This document shows positions 1 through 8,807 of a DNA stretch of 10,663 nt, piece after piece. The DNA is taken from the NCBI GenBank assembly GCA_003990745.1, contig RBNI01007092.1, positions 1-10,663 on the forward strand, given 5' to 3'. Below the pieces are notes generated by a model, which was not told the origin of the DNA, searched no databases, and worked only from the letters and a program-made list of their open reading frames with translations. Origin of the DNA: Jimgerdemannia flammicorona (lineage: Eukaryota > Mucoromycota > Endogonomycetes > Endogonales > Endogonaceae). A program made the position numbers and the translations under genes. How positions within the stretch are numbered: position 1 is the first letter of the stretch; every line of letters begins with the position of its first letter.

Positions 1-858
1 CCACCCTAACTCAATAAAAGACCACTTTGTCTAACACCATCTCCACCTGCCCACTACTCTATTCACAGATCTCTTCCACCAGATAGTGATGTTGCCCACC
101 CTGGGGACCCTAACCAATCTACTACCCAGTCAGCAAATCTCCCAACAACCCCTCCCACCTTAACAACTTCTTCTGCATACCTATCTATTGTTCTTTCTCA
201 AACACTCTTCACAATCAAAGACTCTACTATTAATAAAATAATCTATACAAAAGTTCAATATAATATTTTTCCTCAGTATATATCACTATATCACTGAGAA
301 AGCTACTACTACATCTCAGTACTCTAAGATCAGATATCTGCTCAGTTCTATTCACCAATATCAGCTAACTGCTAGCCAACTGGCTATAGATTCTAACCTA
401 TTCTTCATTAATACTCTACTCTAGTACCAATATCAAAATCTACTAAAGAGGAATTAGTCTATCCTATCTCTATATCACTAGACTCTATGGCATCTCTCCT
501 TCAGTACTCTGTTAATACAGACTAATATAATAAGTACTATCTATCACTCCTTACTAGAATCTCTTAAACTACAGATACCTACTATCTCTTAGTCTAATTA
601 TAGACAGCAAATCTTCAGAGATTTCTCTAGAAAAGAATCTTGGCTTCCAGACTTAAGTCTTTTCTTTCTCTCTCAATACTTTCTATAACTCCTCTATCTC
701 TATTTAGGCTTATTTTAGTCTCTAATCTTCTACAGTCTTCTGATCTAATATCTCAACTCAATTTAGCTATAATCTCTTCAACTAATGAGAAGTCCACCTC
801 ACCCTCTACCTCTACTATATCCTTTGGAACCTACCAGCCTTTCTTTAATATACTCTAG
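1..858 (+). pseudogene. Decayed coding remnant, family not recognised
   Basis: Reading frame 1 of the plus strand runs for about 286 codons with roughly 11 internal stops, nearly all TAA or TAG, the expected product of C-to-T change in Gln codons. It has fewer stops than the opposite strand over 1-640, where I count about 35 in the corresponding frame. The first 60 codons are rich in Pro, Ser and Thr (for example PPTLTTSS), and the last 73 codons (640-858) are uninterrupted. The composition recalls the N-terminal part of a retroelement ORF1, but I recognise no domain. The stretch GDPNQST near 100 resembles NPNQST near 10625. The opposite strand between 880 and 640 is also nearly open and continues the frame of the LINE endonuclease, so the boundary between two opposed elements may lie at 600-900. 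The coding strand here is uncertain. Confidence 0.3.
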
Positions 859-1709
859 TAGTCTCTTTTAACTTTACTCAGCAGACCCCTATAGGAGACT
901 TCTTATAATTCTAATAAATAATCTTTGATCTAATGTCCACTGCACAATTTCAGCTCTACTAGCAAAGAGAAATTGAGATACTAATATCCAGATCCATTTT
1001 CACTCCTTTCAAAGTAATCATATTCTATTAGTCTCTAGTGATCTGACCATAAGTACTACTCAATCTTCAGATCTATCTAAATATTACTTCTCTAACAATC
1101 AGTGGTCAGTATCTAGTTAATCCTTATTCTAAGTTCATTTATCTAGTGGGTATAAACCCACCTTTCTCCTCACAATACTCTGCCAGTATCTACTAAAGAA
1201 CTAAGATATTCTACCTCCTCTCAGATATCTAGATTACCACTTTGGCCCCCAGGACTCCTTCTGCCATTAGTTCTATCTAATAGCATATTCTGCACTATAT
1301 TGAAATCTCTACCAAGTATATCTATACTAGTTCAAGCAAGTATGCTATACTTATAAAGTCTATTCAATTACTCTACTTATTCATCTTGAACTATAGAGCA
1401 GTAGTAAGAGTCAATAATTACTAGTTCTTACTCAGATCTCTATCACTCCTTTCAAACCAAGTATTTCTTCTAACCTCTAATCTTACCCAGATCTTCTCAG
1501 TCTTTCTATATTAAGATTTCCACCTTATCTCTCTAAATAGTCATGCTATCCCACTTCTTTGCCTACTTTTATCTATCTAAGTCTCTCTTACAGTATACAT
1601 TCTATAATAAGAAAAAATCTATATCTAGTCTCTTTAGCTAAGCAAAAATATTTCTATATCTCATAGAGTCTCTCAAGCTATTCACATTCAGTGAGAAAAT
1701 ATTAGTCAT
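640..1709 (-). pseudogene. LINE ORF2 fragment: APE-type endonuclease domain and linker, decayed
   Basis: This is the 5' part of the ORF2 of a non-LTR retrotransposon. It encodes the endonuclease that nicks target DNA before reverse transcription. One minus-strand frame can be followed from a possible ATG at 1709 (MTNIFS). The order matches the exonuclease-endonuclease-phosphatase fold: LNVNSLRD at 1691-1668 (metal-binding Asn); LDIDFFLL followed by a stop where LQE is expected; VIIDSYY before the core; RDFN at 1310-1299 followed by LLDRTNGR; LVDT; YTH at 1154-1146; LTTD; and the catalytic SDH at 1046-1038. A helical linker follows to about 640. About two dozen in-frame stops, mostly TAG, mark it as dead. 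Fungal Tad-like LINEs have this GDFN...LDR...GR layout, so that clade is my best guess. The reverse transcriptase should follow to the left but is not recognisable before the window edge. Confidence 0.88.
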
Positions 1710-2170
1710 ACTGTTTATAGAATATAATATTATAGAGTAGTCTCAATCTCTTTACAGTTCTACACTCATCTCCTCCTAAGTCAGATTCAGACTATATTCT
1801 ACAATAGCCTCCTCTTTCTCAATCTTTCTAGTCTCTAATCTAGCCAGAATTTAGCCAATATCTCATCATTCTTCTTCTCTATCTCTTTTTTGTATTTTTT
1901 ATATACCATCTGTCAAAGTTATAGTCTATGCTACTGCTTTCACCAGAAGGCTGCTCATTCTCCAGTAGCTGCCACTAATTCAGCTTCTCTTACTATATCT
2001 ATCTCATAGTCTTTCTTTTCTAGAAATATAGCCAATATTTCTACCTTTAGCTTCTCTACCAGTTCATTACTCTACAGTACTCTTATCTAGTGATCTTTAC
2101 TGATAATTCTCAAGTTTAATTTTTCTAACTCTTCTGTAACTATATCATTTATCATTATACTTATCTAGTA

Positions 2171-2171
<1 letters not shown>
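1710..2171 (-). pseudogene. LINE ORF1 distal part, interrupted by the PLE insertion
   Basis: This segment lies directly upstream of the endonuclease on the same strand. It includes the left copy of the long direct repeat (1780-2171). One minus frame reads as a charged helical protein with pieces such as EELEKLNLRIISKDH and EKLKVEILAIFLEKKDYE, then AAFW, with stops that fit lost Gln codons. A second minus frame is almost as open, so the true frame is not settled. Position before the endonuclease and coiled-coil-like composition suggest the C-terminal part of ORF1, the RNA-binding gag-like protein. I saw no CCHC zinc knuckle. The reading frame stops making sense at 2171, where the PLE insert begins, and resumes at 7609. 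Confidence 0.5.
1780..2171. repeat. Left copy of 392-bp direct repeat (putative target-site duplication)
   Basis: The block from gtcagattcagac to ttatctagtat is repeated at 7217-7609 in the same orientation, immediately outside the two ends of the PLE insert. By eye the copies are about 90% identical with a single 1-nt length difference near 1853. Of roughly 37 substitutions only about three are transversions. The homology stops exactly at the (TAA)n tail on the left and at the A-tract on the right. Confidence 0.9.

Positions 2172-2173
<2 letters not shown>

Positions 2174-2203
<30 letters not shown>
2174..2203 (-). repeat. (TTA)10 on the plus strand, (TAA)10 tail of the PLE
   Basis: Ten perfect trinucleotide units sit between the left target repeat and the terminal repeat unit. 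Read on the element strand they form a 3' (TAA)n tail, comparable to the simple-repeat tails of some retroelements primed at the target. The other end of the insert carries A22 instead. Confidence 0.85.
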
Positions 2204-2204
<1 letters not shown>

Positions 2205-2875
2205 ATATGTAAATAATAGAGGAATGGATTATGACAAGATATAATACTGATATGACAGATATGAAGATCAGTAGTAAAAGTTAAGTAGAAGAAAATCAAG
2301 CTTATGTAAATTTTATGAAGGTAGAATAAAGTATTTTCTGAAGCAAGATACAATTGATCTGTAACCCACTAATGATACCACAATATATAATAGTCTTTAT
2401 TCAATTTAATAAATAAGATTTGATTATGAGAAATATAGATCTAACCTTAGAATTCTGGAATTAGAATAGTGTTTATGAGACTCAGACCTTTACTCAATCC
2501 AAATAATTATCTAAATTGAGTATTGTCAATCTATATATATGATAGGCCATTAAAAATCCAATATATAAATAATTAGAAAAAAGTACTGATCATATGATCA
2601 AAAAGTATTACACATATACAAATAATGCTAAAAATAAAACTAGACCAATGATGGTCATATGTCATCACATGATTGTCACTTATAGGTTAAAACTCTAAAA
2701 ATAATTAGTACTTAAAGATATAAGTATCAGGCCTAGAGCCTTGTAACTAGAGCAGAGTAGAGCCTTGGCCCTGGAGTAAGCAAAATGAACAAAGGTAGCC
2801 AGGTATCACAGAGCATAGATATATAGACATCAGGCCTAGAGCCTCACACTGAAGGTTGTCTAGCGATTTTTTGTA
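2200..2875 (-). repeat. PLE terminal repeat unit, copy 1 (3' side, full length)
   Basis: About 676 bp runs from attaaatatgtaaataatag to about gattttttgtat. It lies downstream of the RT on the element strand and ends in the (TAA)10 tail. It matches 6003-6504 in the same direction and 6503-7194 in the opposite direction, roughly 80-85% by eye, mostly with transitions. Shared landmarks include agaaaatcaagcttat, aagtattttctgaagcaa and tagtctttattcaattta. A 16-bp direct repeat, atcaggcctagagcct, occurs inside it at 2726-2741 and 2829-2844. It probably represents the element's 3' untranslated region. Confidence 0.9.
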
Positions 2876-2889
2876 TTTTCTCAAGGAGA

Positions 2890-4750
2890 ACTTAAAGTAA
2901 AACTGATATTTAAAATGATATTAAGAATTGTAAAACTATGTTTCTGAGTAATGATAGGTCACAGGTAGTCTTAGAGGAACCGAAATGAAGCAAAGCAGTA
3001 TATAGAGTTTTGTCAGATTATTGATATAGCCATTGGACCATATCATATTAGATGATAAGTAATGGGAGAAAGAAAGAGAAGTAGAGAATAGAGGGGTAGA
3101 AAAAAGGGAGAGAGTTTAGAAGTGAAGTTCAAACCTTAAGCCAATTGATCAAACTCAACTAAATGGTCATAATATCAATAGAGTATTCTTTCCTATAAAC
3201 TAGAAATTTGGCCAATAACTGATATGTACTTCAAGTCAATCATGGCAAGATAAGCAGAGTAGTGATAGATAGTGAGCCTCATTTATAATATATAGATATA
3301 GTATCTTTCTAGAATGATTACTCAACTAGTTGGTAAACTGTGTACTATATAAAAACTTGGTAAAATAGTTTGTACAGAATAGTGTGATCCAGATTTCCAA
3401 GTCCAAGTAATGGTACAGTCTAGCAGACAAGACTTCTCATTCAATACAATGGTGTAGAGGATATATAGTATCAAAAATTGAGGCCAATTCTATAATTACA
3501 GAAGTAAAGACAATTAGGTCATTAATAAAATAGTGGAACTTTAGTCTGGTGATAAGGGCTTAGCTGAGCAAATGATCAGGTGCTTGCAAGATATATAAAG
3601 CCAATAAGATTGGTAAGATCTAGGACATAATTTGTCCCCATAGCAATATCAGATACTGAGTAGAAAGAACTGATAGCAGATGTGAATATCATATGAGTCA
3701 TGACTATATGGATAAGGCCTAAAATAGCTTCAAGTGGCAAAGAGCCAGAGGAGAATACTATGGTCAATAGAAAGGTGAGGCAGTCTATGCACTCATCTAG
3801 TGTGATTCTGATATAGAATATAGTAAAATCTCTAGTAGTGATGAGACAGCAAGCTGACACATCTAGGTAATTAGATTAAACTAATTGTAAAAGTTCTAAT
3901 ATATTATATAAAGATGAATAATGTAAATAACTCACATTATGGCACAGATGGACCAATCACAGATAGAGAAAGTGAGATAGAAAATTCAAAATCTCAATTA
4001 TAGGAAAGTTAAAAGCTCTAATAATAGGGTGATATGCTATATGAGCCTCTTTATATACCTTAGGCAATGTATGAAATACTGATAACTTGCTATCATTGAG
4101 CTCTATGAAGTGGTTACAGATCGACATACAACTGGTATCATTGATATAGAACTCTAATAGATCCAATAGATCTAACCTCACTAATTTCTTAATATTATCA
4201 ATCAATGAGATATTATTCATATATGTAGGATCATAAAGGAGAGCCCAAAGACTATTGAGATATAGAGCACATAGAATTATAGTAAACTCCAGATTTTTAT
4301 CAGTAAGACAGACTATAAAGTCATCATAAGTATGGATATCTTTAAGAAGGCATCAGAACTTCTTCAGTATAAGTATGCTAGATATATTTATTATGGATCA
4401 GATAGCTTGATTTAATATAGTACTTATATGAAGTATAATTTATATATTTTCTATATAGCATAGCAGTTGCCATTTTGATAATACCCAGGCAGAGATCTCC
4501 AGAATATTGTTGGGATTATATATAGAAGTCCAGAAGATAGTAAGGTCAAGATGCTATTAGAATGATAATAATGAAATCAGATTAATGGTACTGTTCATTG
4601 ATACTGACCTAGAGAGAACAAACTTAGTGCCAAAGATCAGTATATACATATATGAGCTCAGGAGTAAGCCAAGAGAGAGATATATTGATAACAAAGTCTT
4701 CTTCAGTAAACATCTGAAACCAAGAGATGAAAAACTGACTTAAGTATAAA
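2890..4750 (-). pseudogene. Penelope-like reverse transcriptase, decayed
   Basis: This is the polymerase that would copy the element RNA at the target. On the minus strand, one frame is followed from about 4385 to 3550 with few stops. It shows TDKNLEF (4304-4284; family form TDKNLG), FHTLPKVYK with LPKVYK at 4067-4050 (family LPKxHK), HPII for RPI, and FLSHFL. Motif A is DFTIFY, with Asp at 3830-3828. Motif B is SDIAMGTN (3653-3630) followed by DLTNL. A one-base shift near 3565 then leads to motif C, YFINDLIVF (3532-3510). There the first Asp of YIDD is Asn, which should abolish activity. IYP, YLDLEI (about 3410-3390) and INEAH follow, as in the PLE thumb region. GTKF around 4630 may be the N-terminal RT0 motif. 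No GIY-YIG endonuclease is visible between the RT and the downstream repeat, so this may be an endonuclease-less type such as the fungal Coprina group. That placement is inference. Confidence 0.87.
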
Positions 4751-5014
4751 CTGAGAAGAGTAGACATGAAGGCAAAATCCTGAATTGGTATTGAGACCAC
4801 TACTTTATATAGAATGGAGACATTGGAGCCAAACTATATTGCTAGGAAGTTATAAAGAACTTCTAGGCTAGAGATCTCTAGTTTTTTGAAGCCAGAGAAT
4901 AAATATCACCAGCATTATGCTAGATGACATAATATTTAGTAGCAGTATACTTATTGCACTATAGTACAAATGTCCTGGTGGCACTCTTAGACAAGTAGCT
5001 CAAAGTTAATACAG

Positions 5015-5998
5015 CTAGTCCTGGTAGAAGTAGAGAAAATGGATAGAAAAAGAGAAGTTCTTTGCACTTGCTTGACTTCTTTTACAGAACTCACTGACTC
5101 AGTAGAGACTAGGGGACAAGGACTTATGAGTCTTCATAGATACACCAAGATGTCTAGAATAGTTGTGGCAGTTTAGTACAGCAGAGGCCAAAGTTATACT
5201 CACTATGTTAGCAGCCCCTACAGGTATAGTGGTCAAGAGTTAGATAGTGGGGACACTCTTTTTTGGCTAGGCAGAATCAGTGGCAGTAGAAGCAAATATG
5301 TACTTAGTGCCCAGAGTAACAATCTCAAGATACTTCTCTAGCTTCTCAACCATGACTTTGTGGGTGATAGCTATAATCTCTTCTTGAAGAGACAAGGATA
5401 CAAGAGCTGTCAGGCAGATAGTGGTAGTGATAGCCTTAGTAGTAGTAGTTTTAACCAGTTGGCAAGACTGATATATAATAATATCAAAACTACAGAAGAG
5501 GAAGACATTGGTCTTCACTTATTCAGTAGTAGTAGTAATGGCCACATTTTTATCAAAACCTTATATAAGGTCTGTGGGAATTCTGAAAAATTCCAGGATC
5601 TCTATAGATATAGATATGGTAGAGTTGACAGTAACATTCTCAGTCATGGTAGTCTCAATCATGACTTTGGCACAGTACTTAGCTTCTGCAGAAGCAGTAA
5701 TAAGGGCCACAGTATACTGTTCCTCTCTAAGAAGAGTGATTACAGCAGCAACTTTCTTAGAAAGAATAAACTTCTAATTAGCAACTTGGGTCCTCAGAAA
5801 GTTAGTATGGTGCTCACATGTAGTGGTAACCTCGAGGGCATAAAGCACTTTAATACAAACAACACAGAAGGTAGCAGGGACCTCAGCAGAGATGGCAGTT
5901 AAGTAGATGGCCAGATTATTGAAGTTTGCCAAATCAGTAAAGGAAACAGAGGAAATAGCAGTATCACTATCTACATTTATATTATCTATTATATTGTA
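5015..5998 (-). pseudogene. PLE 5' coding region, Thr-rich, function unknown
   Basis: A single minus-strand frame is nearly open for about 325 codons, with only about six stops (for example after TQVAN, PTDLI, TTTE and TDSA), all consistent with lost Gln codons. The product is rich in Thr, Ser and Ala with stretches such as KTTTTKAITTTICL, and it has helical segments such as KVMVEKLEKYLEI. It has no motif I recognise. It begins just inside the upstream repeat (about 35 bp from it) and precedes the RT on the same strand. It is therefore either an ORF1 or the N-terminal extension of the RT polyprotein. No GIY-YIG, zinc knuckle or SAP-like pattern was seen. Between about 5015 and 4750 the frame becomes unclear. 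Confidence 0.55.
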
Positions 5999-6002
5999 TA
6001 CT

Positions 6003-6504
6003 ATTAAATGTATAGATAATAGAGAAATGAGTTATAATAAGATATAATACTAATATAGCAAATATAAAGGTCAGTGGTAAAAGTCAAGCAGAAGAAAATC
6101 AAGCTTATATAAATTTCATAACAGAGTGGAAAGATGGAATAAAGTATTTTCTGAAGCAAAGTGCAATTGATCTACAATTTACCAATAGCACCACAATGTA
6201 TGATAGTCTTTATTCAATTTAATAAACAAGGTTTGATTATGAGAAATATAGATCTAATCCCAGAATTCCAGAATTAGAACAATGTTTATAAGACCCAGAT
6301 CTTTATCCAATTCAAATAATTATCTGAATCAGGTATCATCAATCTATATATATAATGGGCCATTAAAAACCCAATATAGAAACAATTGAGAAAAGATACT
6401 AGTTATGTAATCAAAAAGTATTACACATATATAAATAATACTAAAAATAGAACTAGACCAATAATGGTCATATGTTATTATATAATTATTACTTATAGAT
6501 TAAA
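6003..6504 (-). repeat. PLE terminal repeat unit, copy 2 (5' side, truncated)
   Basis: It runs from attaaatgtatagataatag to ttatagattaaaa. It matches copy 1 in the same orientation but lacks the roughly 175 bp that include the atcaggcctagagcct pair. Together with copy 1 it brackets the coding region as a direct repeat, like the pseudo-LTR of PLEs. Its broken end abuts the start of inverted copy 3. Confidence 0.88.
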
Positions 6505-7194
6505 AATGCAAAAAATTGCTGAATAATCTCTAGTATGGCTCTAGATCTAATGTCTATATATCTATACTCTGTAATATCTGGCTACCTCTGCTTACTTCAC
6601 TTGCTCTAAAGCTGAGACTCTACTCTGCTCTGGTCATGAGACTCTAGGCCTGATACCTGTACCTTTGAGTGCTAATGATTTTTAGAGGTTTAACCTATAA
6701 GTGATAATTATGTGACAACATATGACCATCATTGATTTAGTTCTGTTTTTAGCATTATTTTTATATATATAATGCTTTTTGATCATGTGATCAGTACTTT
6801 TTTCTGATTATTTCTATATTAGGTTTTTAATAACTTATAATATATATAGATCAACAATATCTAATTCAGATGATTGTTTGGATCAAATAAAGGTCTGAGT
6901 CTTATAAATACTATTCTAATTCTGAAATTCTGAGGTTAGATCTGTATTTCACATAACCAAATCTTATTTATTAAATTGAATAAAGACTATCATATATTGT
7001 GATATATACTATTGATGGATTGCAGATCAATTATACCTTGCTTCAGAAAATACTTTATTCTATCTTCTTACTCTATTATGAAATTTACATAAGCTTGATT
7101 TTCTTCTACTTAACTTTTACCACCAATCTTTATATCTGCCATATTAGTATTATATCTTGATATAACCCATTTCTCTATTATCTATACATTTAAT
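6503..7194 (+). repeat. PLE terminal repeat unit, copy 3 (inverted, full length)
   Basis: This is the reverse complement of copy 1 over its whole length, from atgcaaaaaattgctg (the equivalent of the 2875 end) to tatacatttaat. It is followed directly by an A-tract, so it reads as the 3' end of a second, 5'-truncated element copy on the plus strand. Confidence 0.9.
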
Positions 7195-7216
7195 AAAAAA
7201 AAAAAAAAAAAAAAAA
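7195..7216 (+). repeat. A22 tract, tail of inverted PLE copy 3
   Basis: Twenty-two uninterrupted A residues lie between the end of copy 3 (taat) and the right target repeat (gtcagattcag). The position is what a 3' tail of a target-primed insertion would occupy. Confidence 0.85.
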
Positions 7217-7609
7217 GTCAGATTCAGACCATATTCTACAATAGCCTCCTCTTTCTTAATCTTTCTAGCCTTTAATCTAGTCAGAATTTTAGCCAATATC
7301 TTATTATTCTTCTTCTCTATCTCTTTTTTATATTTTTTACATATTATCTGTCAAAGCTATAGTCTATGCTACTTCTTTAACCAGAAGGCTGCTCATTCTC
7401 CATTAGCTATCACTAATTTAGCTTTTCTTACTATATCTATCTCATAGTCTTTCTTTTCTAGAAATATAGCCAATATCTCCATCTTTAGCTTCTCTATCAG
7501 TTTATTACTCTGCAGCACTCTTATCTAGTGATCCTCACTGATAATCCTCAAGTTTAATTTTTTCAACTCTTCTATAATCATATCATTTATCATTATACTT
7601 ATTTAGTAT
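7217..7609. repeat. Right copy of 393-bp direct repeat (putative target-site duplication)
   Basis: It begins gtcagattcagacc directly after the A-tract and ends ttatttagtat, after which the sequence (aagttactgag) is no longer shared with the left side. About 90% identity to 1780-2171, with almost only C/T and G/A differences, indicates duplication followed by independent decay of the two copies. Confidence 0.9.
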
Positions 7610-8639
7610 AAGTTACTGAGATTTTTTCCTCTCAAATACTCCTTTCTCCACTACCTTACTGGTCACAATGGTTTGATAAACAACCTTTTAAGTCTACTTT
7701 CCATAATTATTATCTCCTCTACCTTGGATTGGTTTGCTGTACTTATTGCAGGATAGTGGGAGAGAGGTAATAGTAATGAGTTACTCTTTATTAGTGTCAG
7801 ATCAGTATCTTCTCTACTTTTTCACAGTTTCTGGTATCTTTGGCTATATCTGGAGTATATCTGTTTTGGTGTGATACCTTTTTTCTTTTACCATTGCCAA
7901 CAAGGTACTGTCTCAGTATATCTTGGGCTATATAGAGAGTTGGCCAACCTTGGGTATCAAGTACTCAGTATAGGTTACCTGTAAGTCCTTGGTATCTATA
8001 GTAGGGCCCTCTGGCTTTGACAAGCTTCCCAGTGAGCATGGTTCTGACATAGGTGACTGCTTTTCAGGTGTTATTGGAATGGGAGGGGAGATGGCCATCA
8101 CAGATAGGAGGAAGAGCAATAACGGTGAACCAGTAGGGTACCAGACTGGGGGCAGTCATTAAGACTGAGGCAGGTACTACTTCAGTGGGGTCTTTTAATT
8201 AGTGTGGAGTAGTTAGGTAATAGGTGTCACTCTCAGCTTCTTTTGGCAATCCAGTGGGTTGGGCCCTGGTTATTGGGAGGAGTCAGGGGGCCCAAGGCTA
8301 TCTATTTTAGGTATCTTAGCTACACTCAACTGGAACTGAGAGCTGATACAGCAATGTGATTAAGGCCTACAGGCTTGAGTAGTGGGGTATTGAGGGTCTC
8401 CTTCCACCTCACATGTAAGTCCTTTACTTATCTTAACTGGGAGAACCAGACTCTACCCACTATGATGTACTTTGATGAGAGTTTTTTCTTTATCTATCAT
8501 TCTCTTTGGGGTGGCAGAGACTATTCTATTCAGCTCAAGTATGGCCTTATACATACATTGGGGTCTCAGGCATGTGCTTTCAGTTATTGGTATATGGCTG
8601 GGTTCCCCCTGATGGTAGAGAGAGCATAGTACACAGAAT

Positions 8640-8803
8640 GAGGTATAGGCTAATATAGACTCTGCTGTACCTGGTATAGTCAAGCTGCTGGACAATAGCT
8701 AGCCTAGATTAATGAGAGGGCAGTGCTTGATGGGTGGTGGAGGAGGGTTTTGGTCTATATAGTCTAGGTTCCCTTTTAATAAAAATCTACAAGACATTGA
8801 GTC

Positions 8804-8807
<4 letters not shown>
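8640..8807 (+). other. Possible 3' end of a plus-strand retroelement or transcript
   Basis: The 168 bp before the A-tract are less AT-rich than the neighbourhood. They contain gagggttttggtctata, followed by aataaa 24 bp before the tract. The reverse strand beside the T-tract at 10394-10428 shows gagggttttggttgtata and aataaa in the same order, so the two ends appear related. Confidence 0.45.
8778..8783 (+). promoter_or_regulatory. AATAAA polyadenylation signal candidate
   Basis: An exact AATAAA lies 24 bp before the start of the long A-tract, the usual spacing between a poly(A) signal and the cleavage site. The hexamer alone is common in AT-rich DNA; the spacing and the matching arrangement at 10447 make it credible. 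Confidence 0.5.

Larger units (their letters stand above)
6003..7194. repeat. 1.2-kb imperfect palindrome
   Basis: Copies 2 and 3 are head to head. Arms of about 500 bp (6003-6504 and about 6692-7194) surround a spacer of about 190 bp that comes from the part of the unit missing in copy 2. The transcript or single strand could fold into a long hairpin. Confidence 0.85.
2172..7216 (-). mobile_element. Penelope-like retroelement insertion with inverted second copy
   Basis: A 5.0 kb insert interrupts the minus-strand LINE and is bounded by the 392/393-bp direct repeat. Read on the minus strand it holds a truncated upstream repeat (6504-6003), a decayed 5' frame (5998-5015), a Penelope-type reverse transcriptase (about 4750-2890), a downstream repeat (2875-2200) and a (TAA)10 tail (2203-2174). 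A third repeat copy (6503-7194) lies in the opposite direction at the 5' side and carries its own A22 tail. Repeats that precede and follow the ORF, together with an inverted 5'-truncated copy, are a known trait of PLEs (pseudo-LTRs). Stops, one frameshift and a changed catalytic Asp show that it is inactive. Confidence 0.82.
7217..8790 (-). pseudogene. Decayed frame, possible LINE ORF1 upstream of the PLE break
   Basis: One minus-strand frame can be read from about 8790 down to about 7300 with around 25-30 stops and no obvious shift. Upstream it starts with a proline run (NPPPPPIKH near 8750). It passes through uninterrupted pieces at 8695-8453 and 8119-7928 (MAISPPIPITPEKQSPMSEP), then a Lys/Arg-rich part (MVKEKRYHTKTD) that leads into the right target repeat. 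If the PLE insert is removed, this frame joins the LINE segment 1710-2171 and the endonuclease, giving an ORF1 of about 550 codons, a plausible size for a Tad-like LINE. I recognise no domain. Against this reading, the region ends at 8808 in an A-tract with an AATAAA on the plus strand, which argues for a plus-strand element 3' end. The two readings cannot both apply to all of 8400-8807. Confidence 0.4.

Noticed and set aside
2802..2814. ggtatcacagagc, similar to a tRNA-Met primer-binding site
   Set aside because: It lies inside the repeat unit rather than next to it, is changed in copy 3, and belongs to an element with Penelope-type RT that does not use tRNA priming.
3576..3860. Minus-strand 94-codon ORF as a separate small membrane protein
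   Set aside because: It contains the RT motif B (AMGTN) and is in frame with the rest of the PLE reverse transcriptase, so it is a fragment of that gene between two stops.
3863..3935. Possible intron in the PLE RT (GTGAGT at 3935-3930 and a TAG acceptor at 3865-3863, minus strand)
   Set aside because: The RT frame reads straight through with one stop, and the translated stretch has the length expected between the FLSHFL and DFT motifs. Removing 73 nt would break the frame.
5360..5902. Longest uninterrupted ORF in the window (180 codons, plus strand)
   Set aside because: It is antisense to the PLE 5' frame, which is on the RT strand and has only three stops over the same span. The Ser/Asn-rich product has no recognisable motif.
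2200..6504. Interpretation of copies 1 and 2 as LTRs of an LTR retrotransposon
   Set aside because: No gag, protease or integrase is seen, the RT motifs are Penelope-type, a third inverted copy is present, and the ends carry (TAA)n and A tails rather than TG...CA with a short duplication.
2172..7216. DNA transposon with long terminal inverted repeats (copies 1 and 3)
   Set aside because: The interior encodes a reverse transcriptase, a third copy lies in direct orientation, and the ends have tails and a 392-bp duplication instead of a short one.
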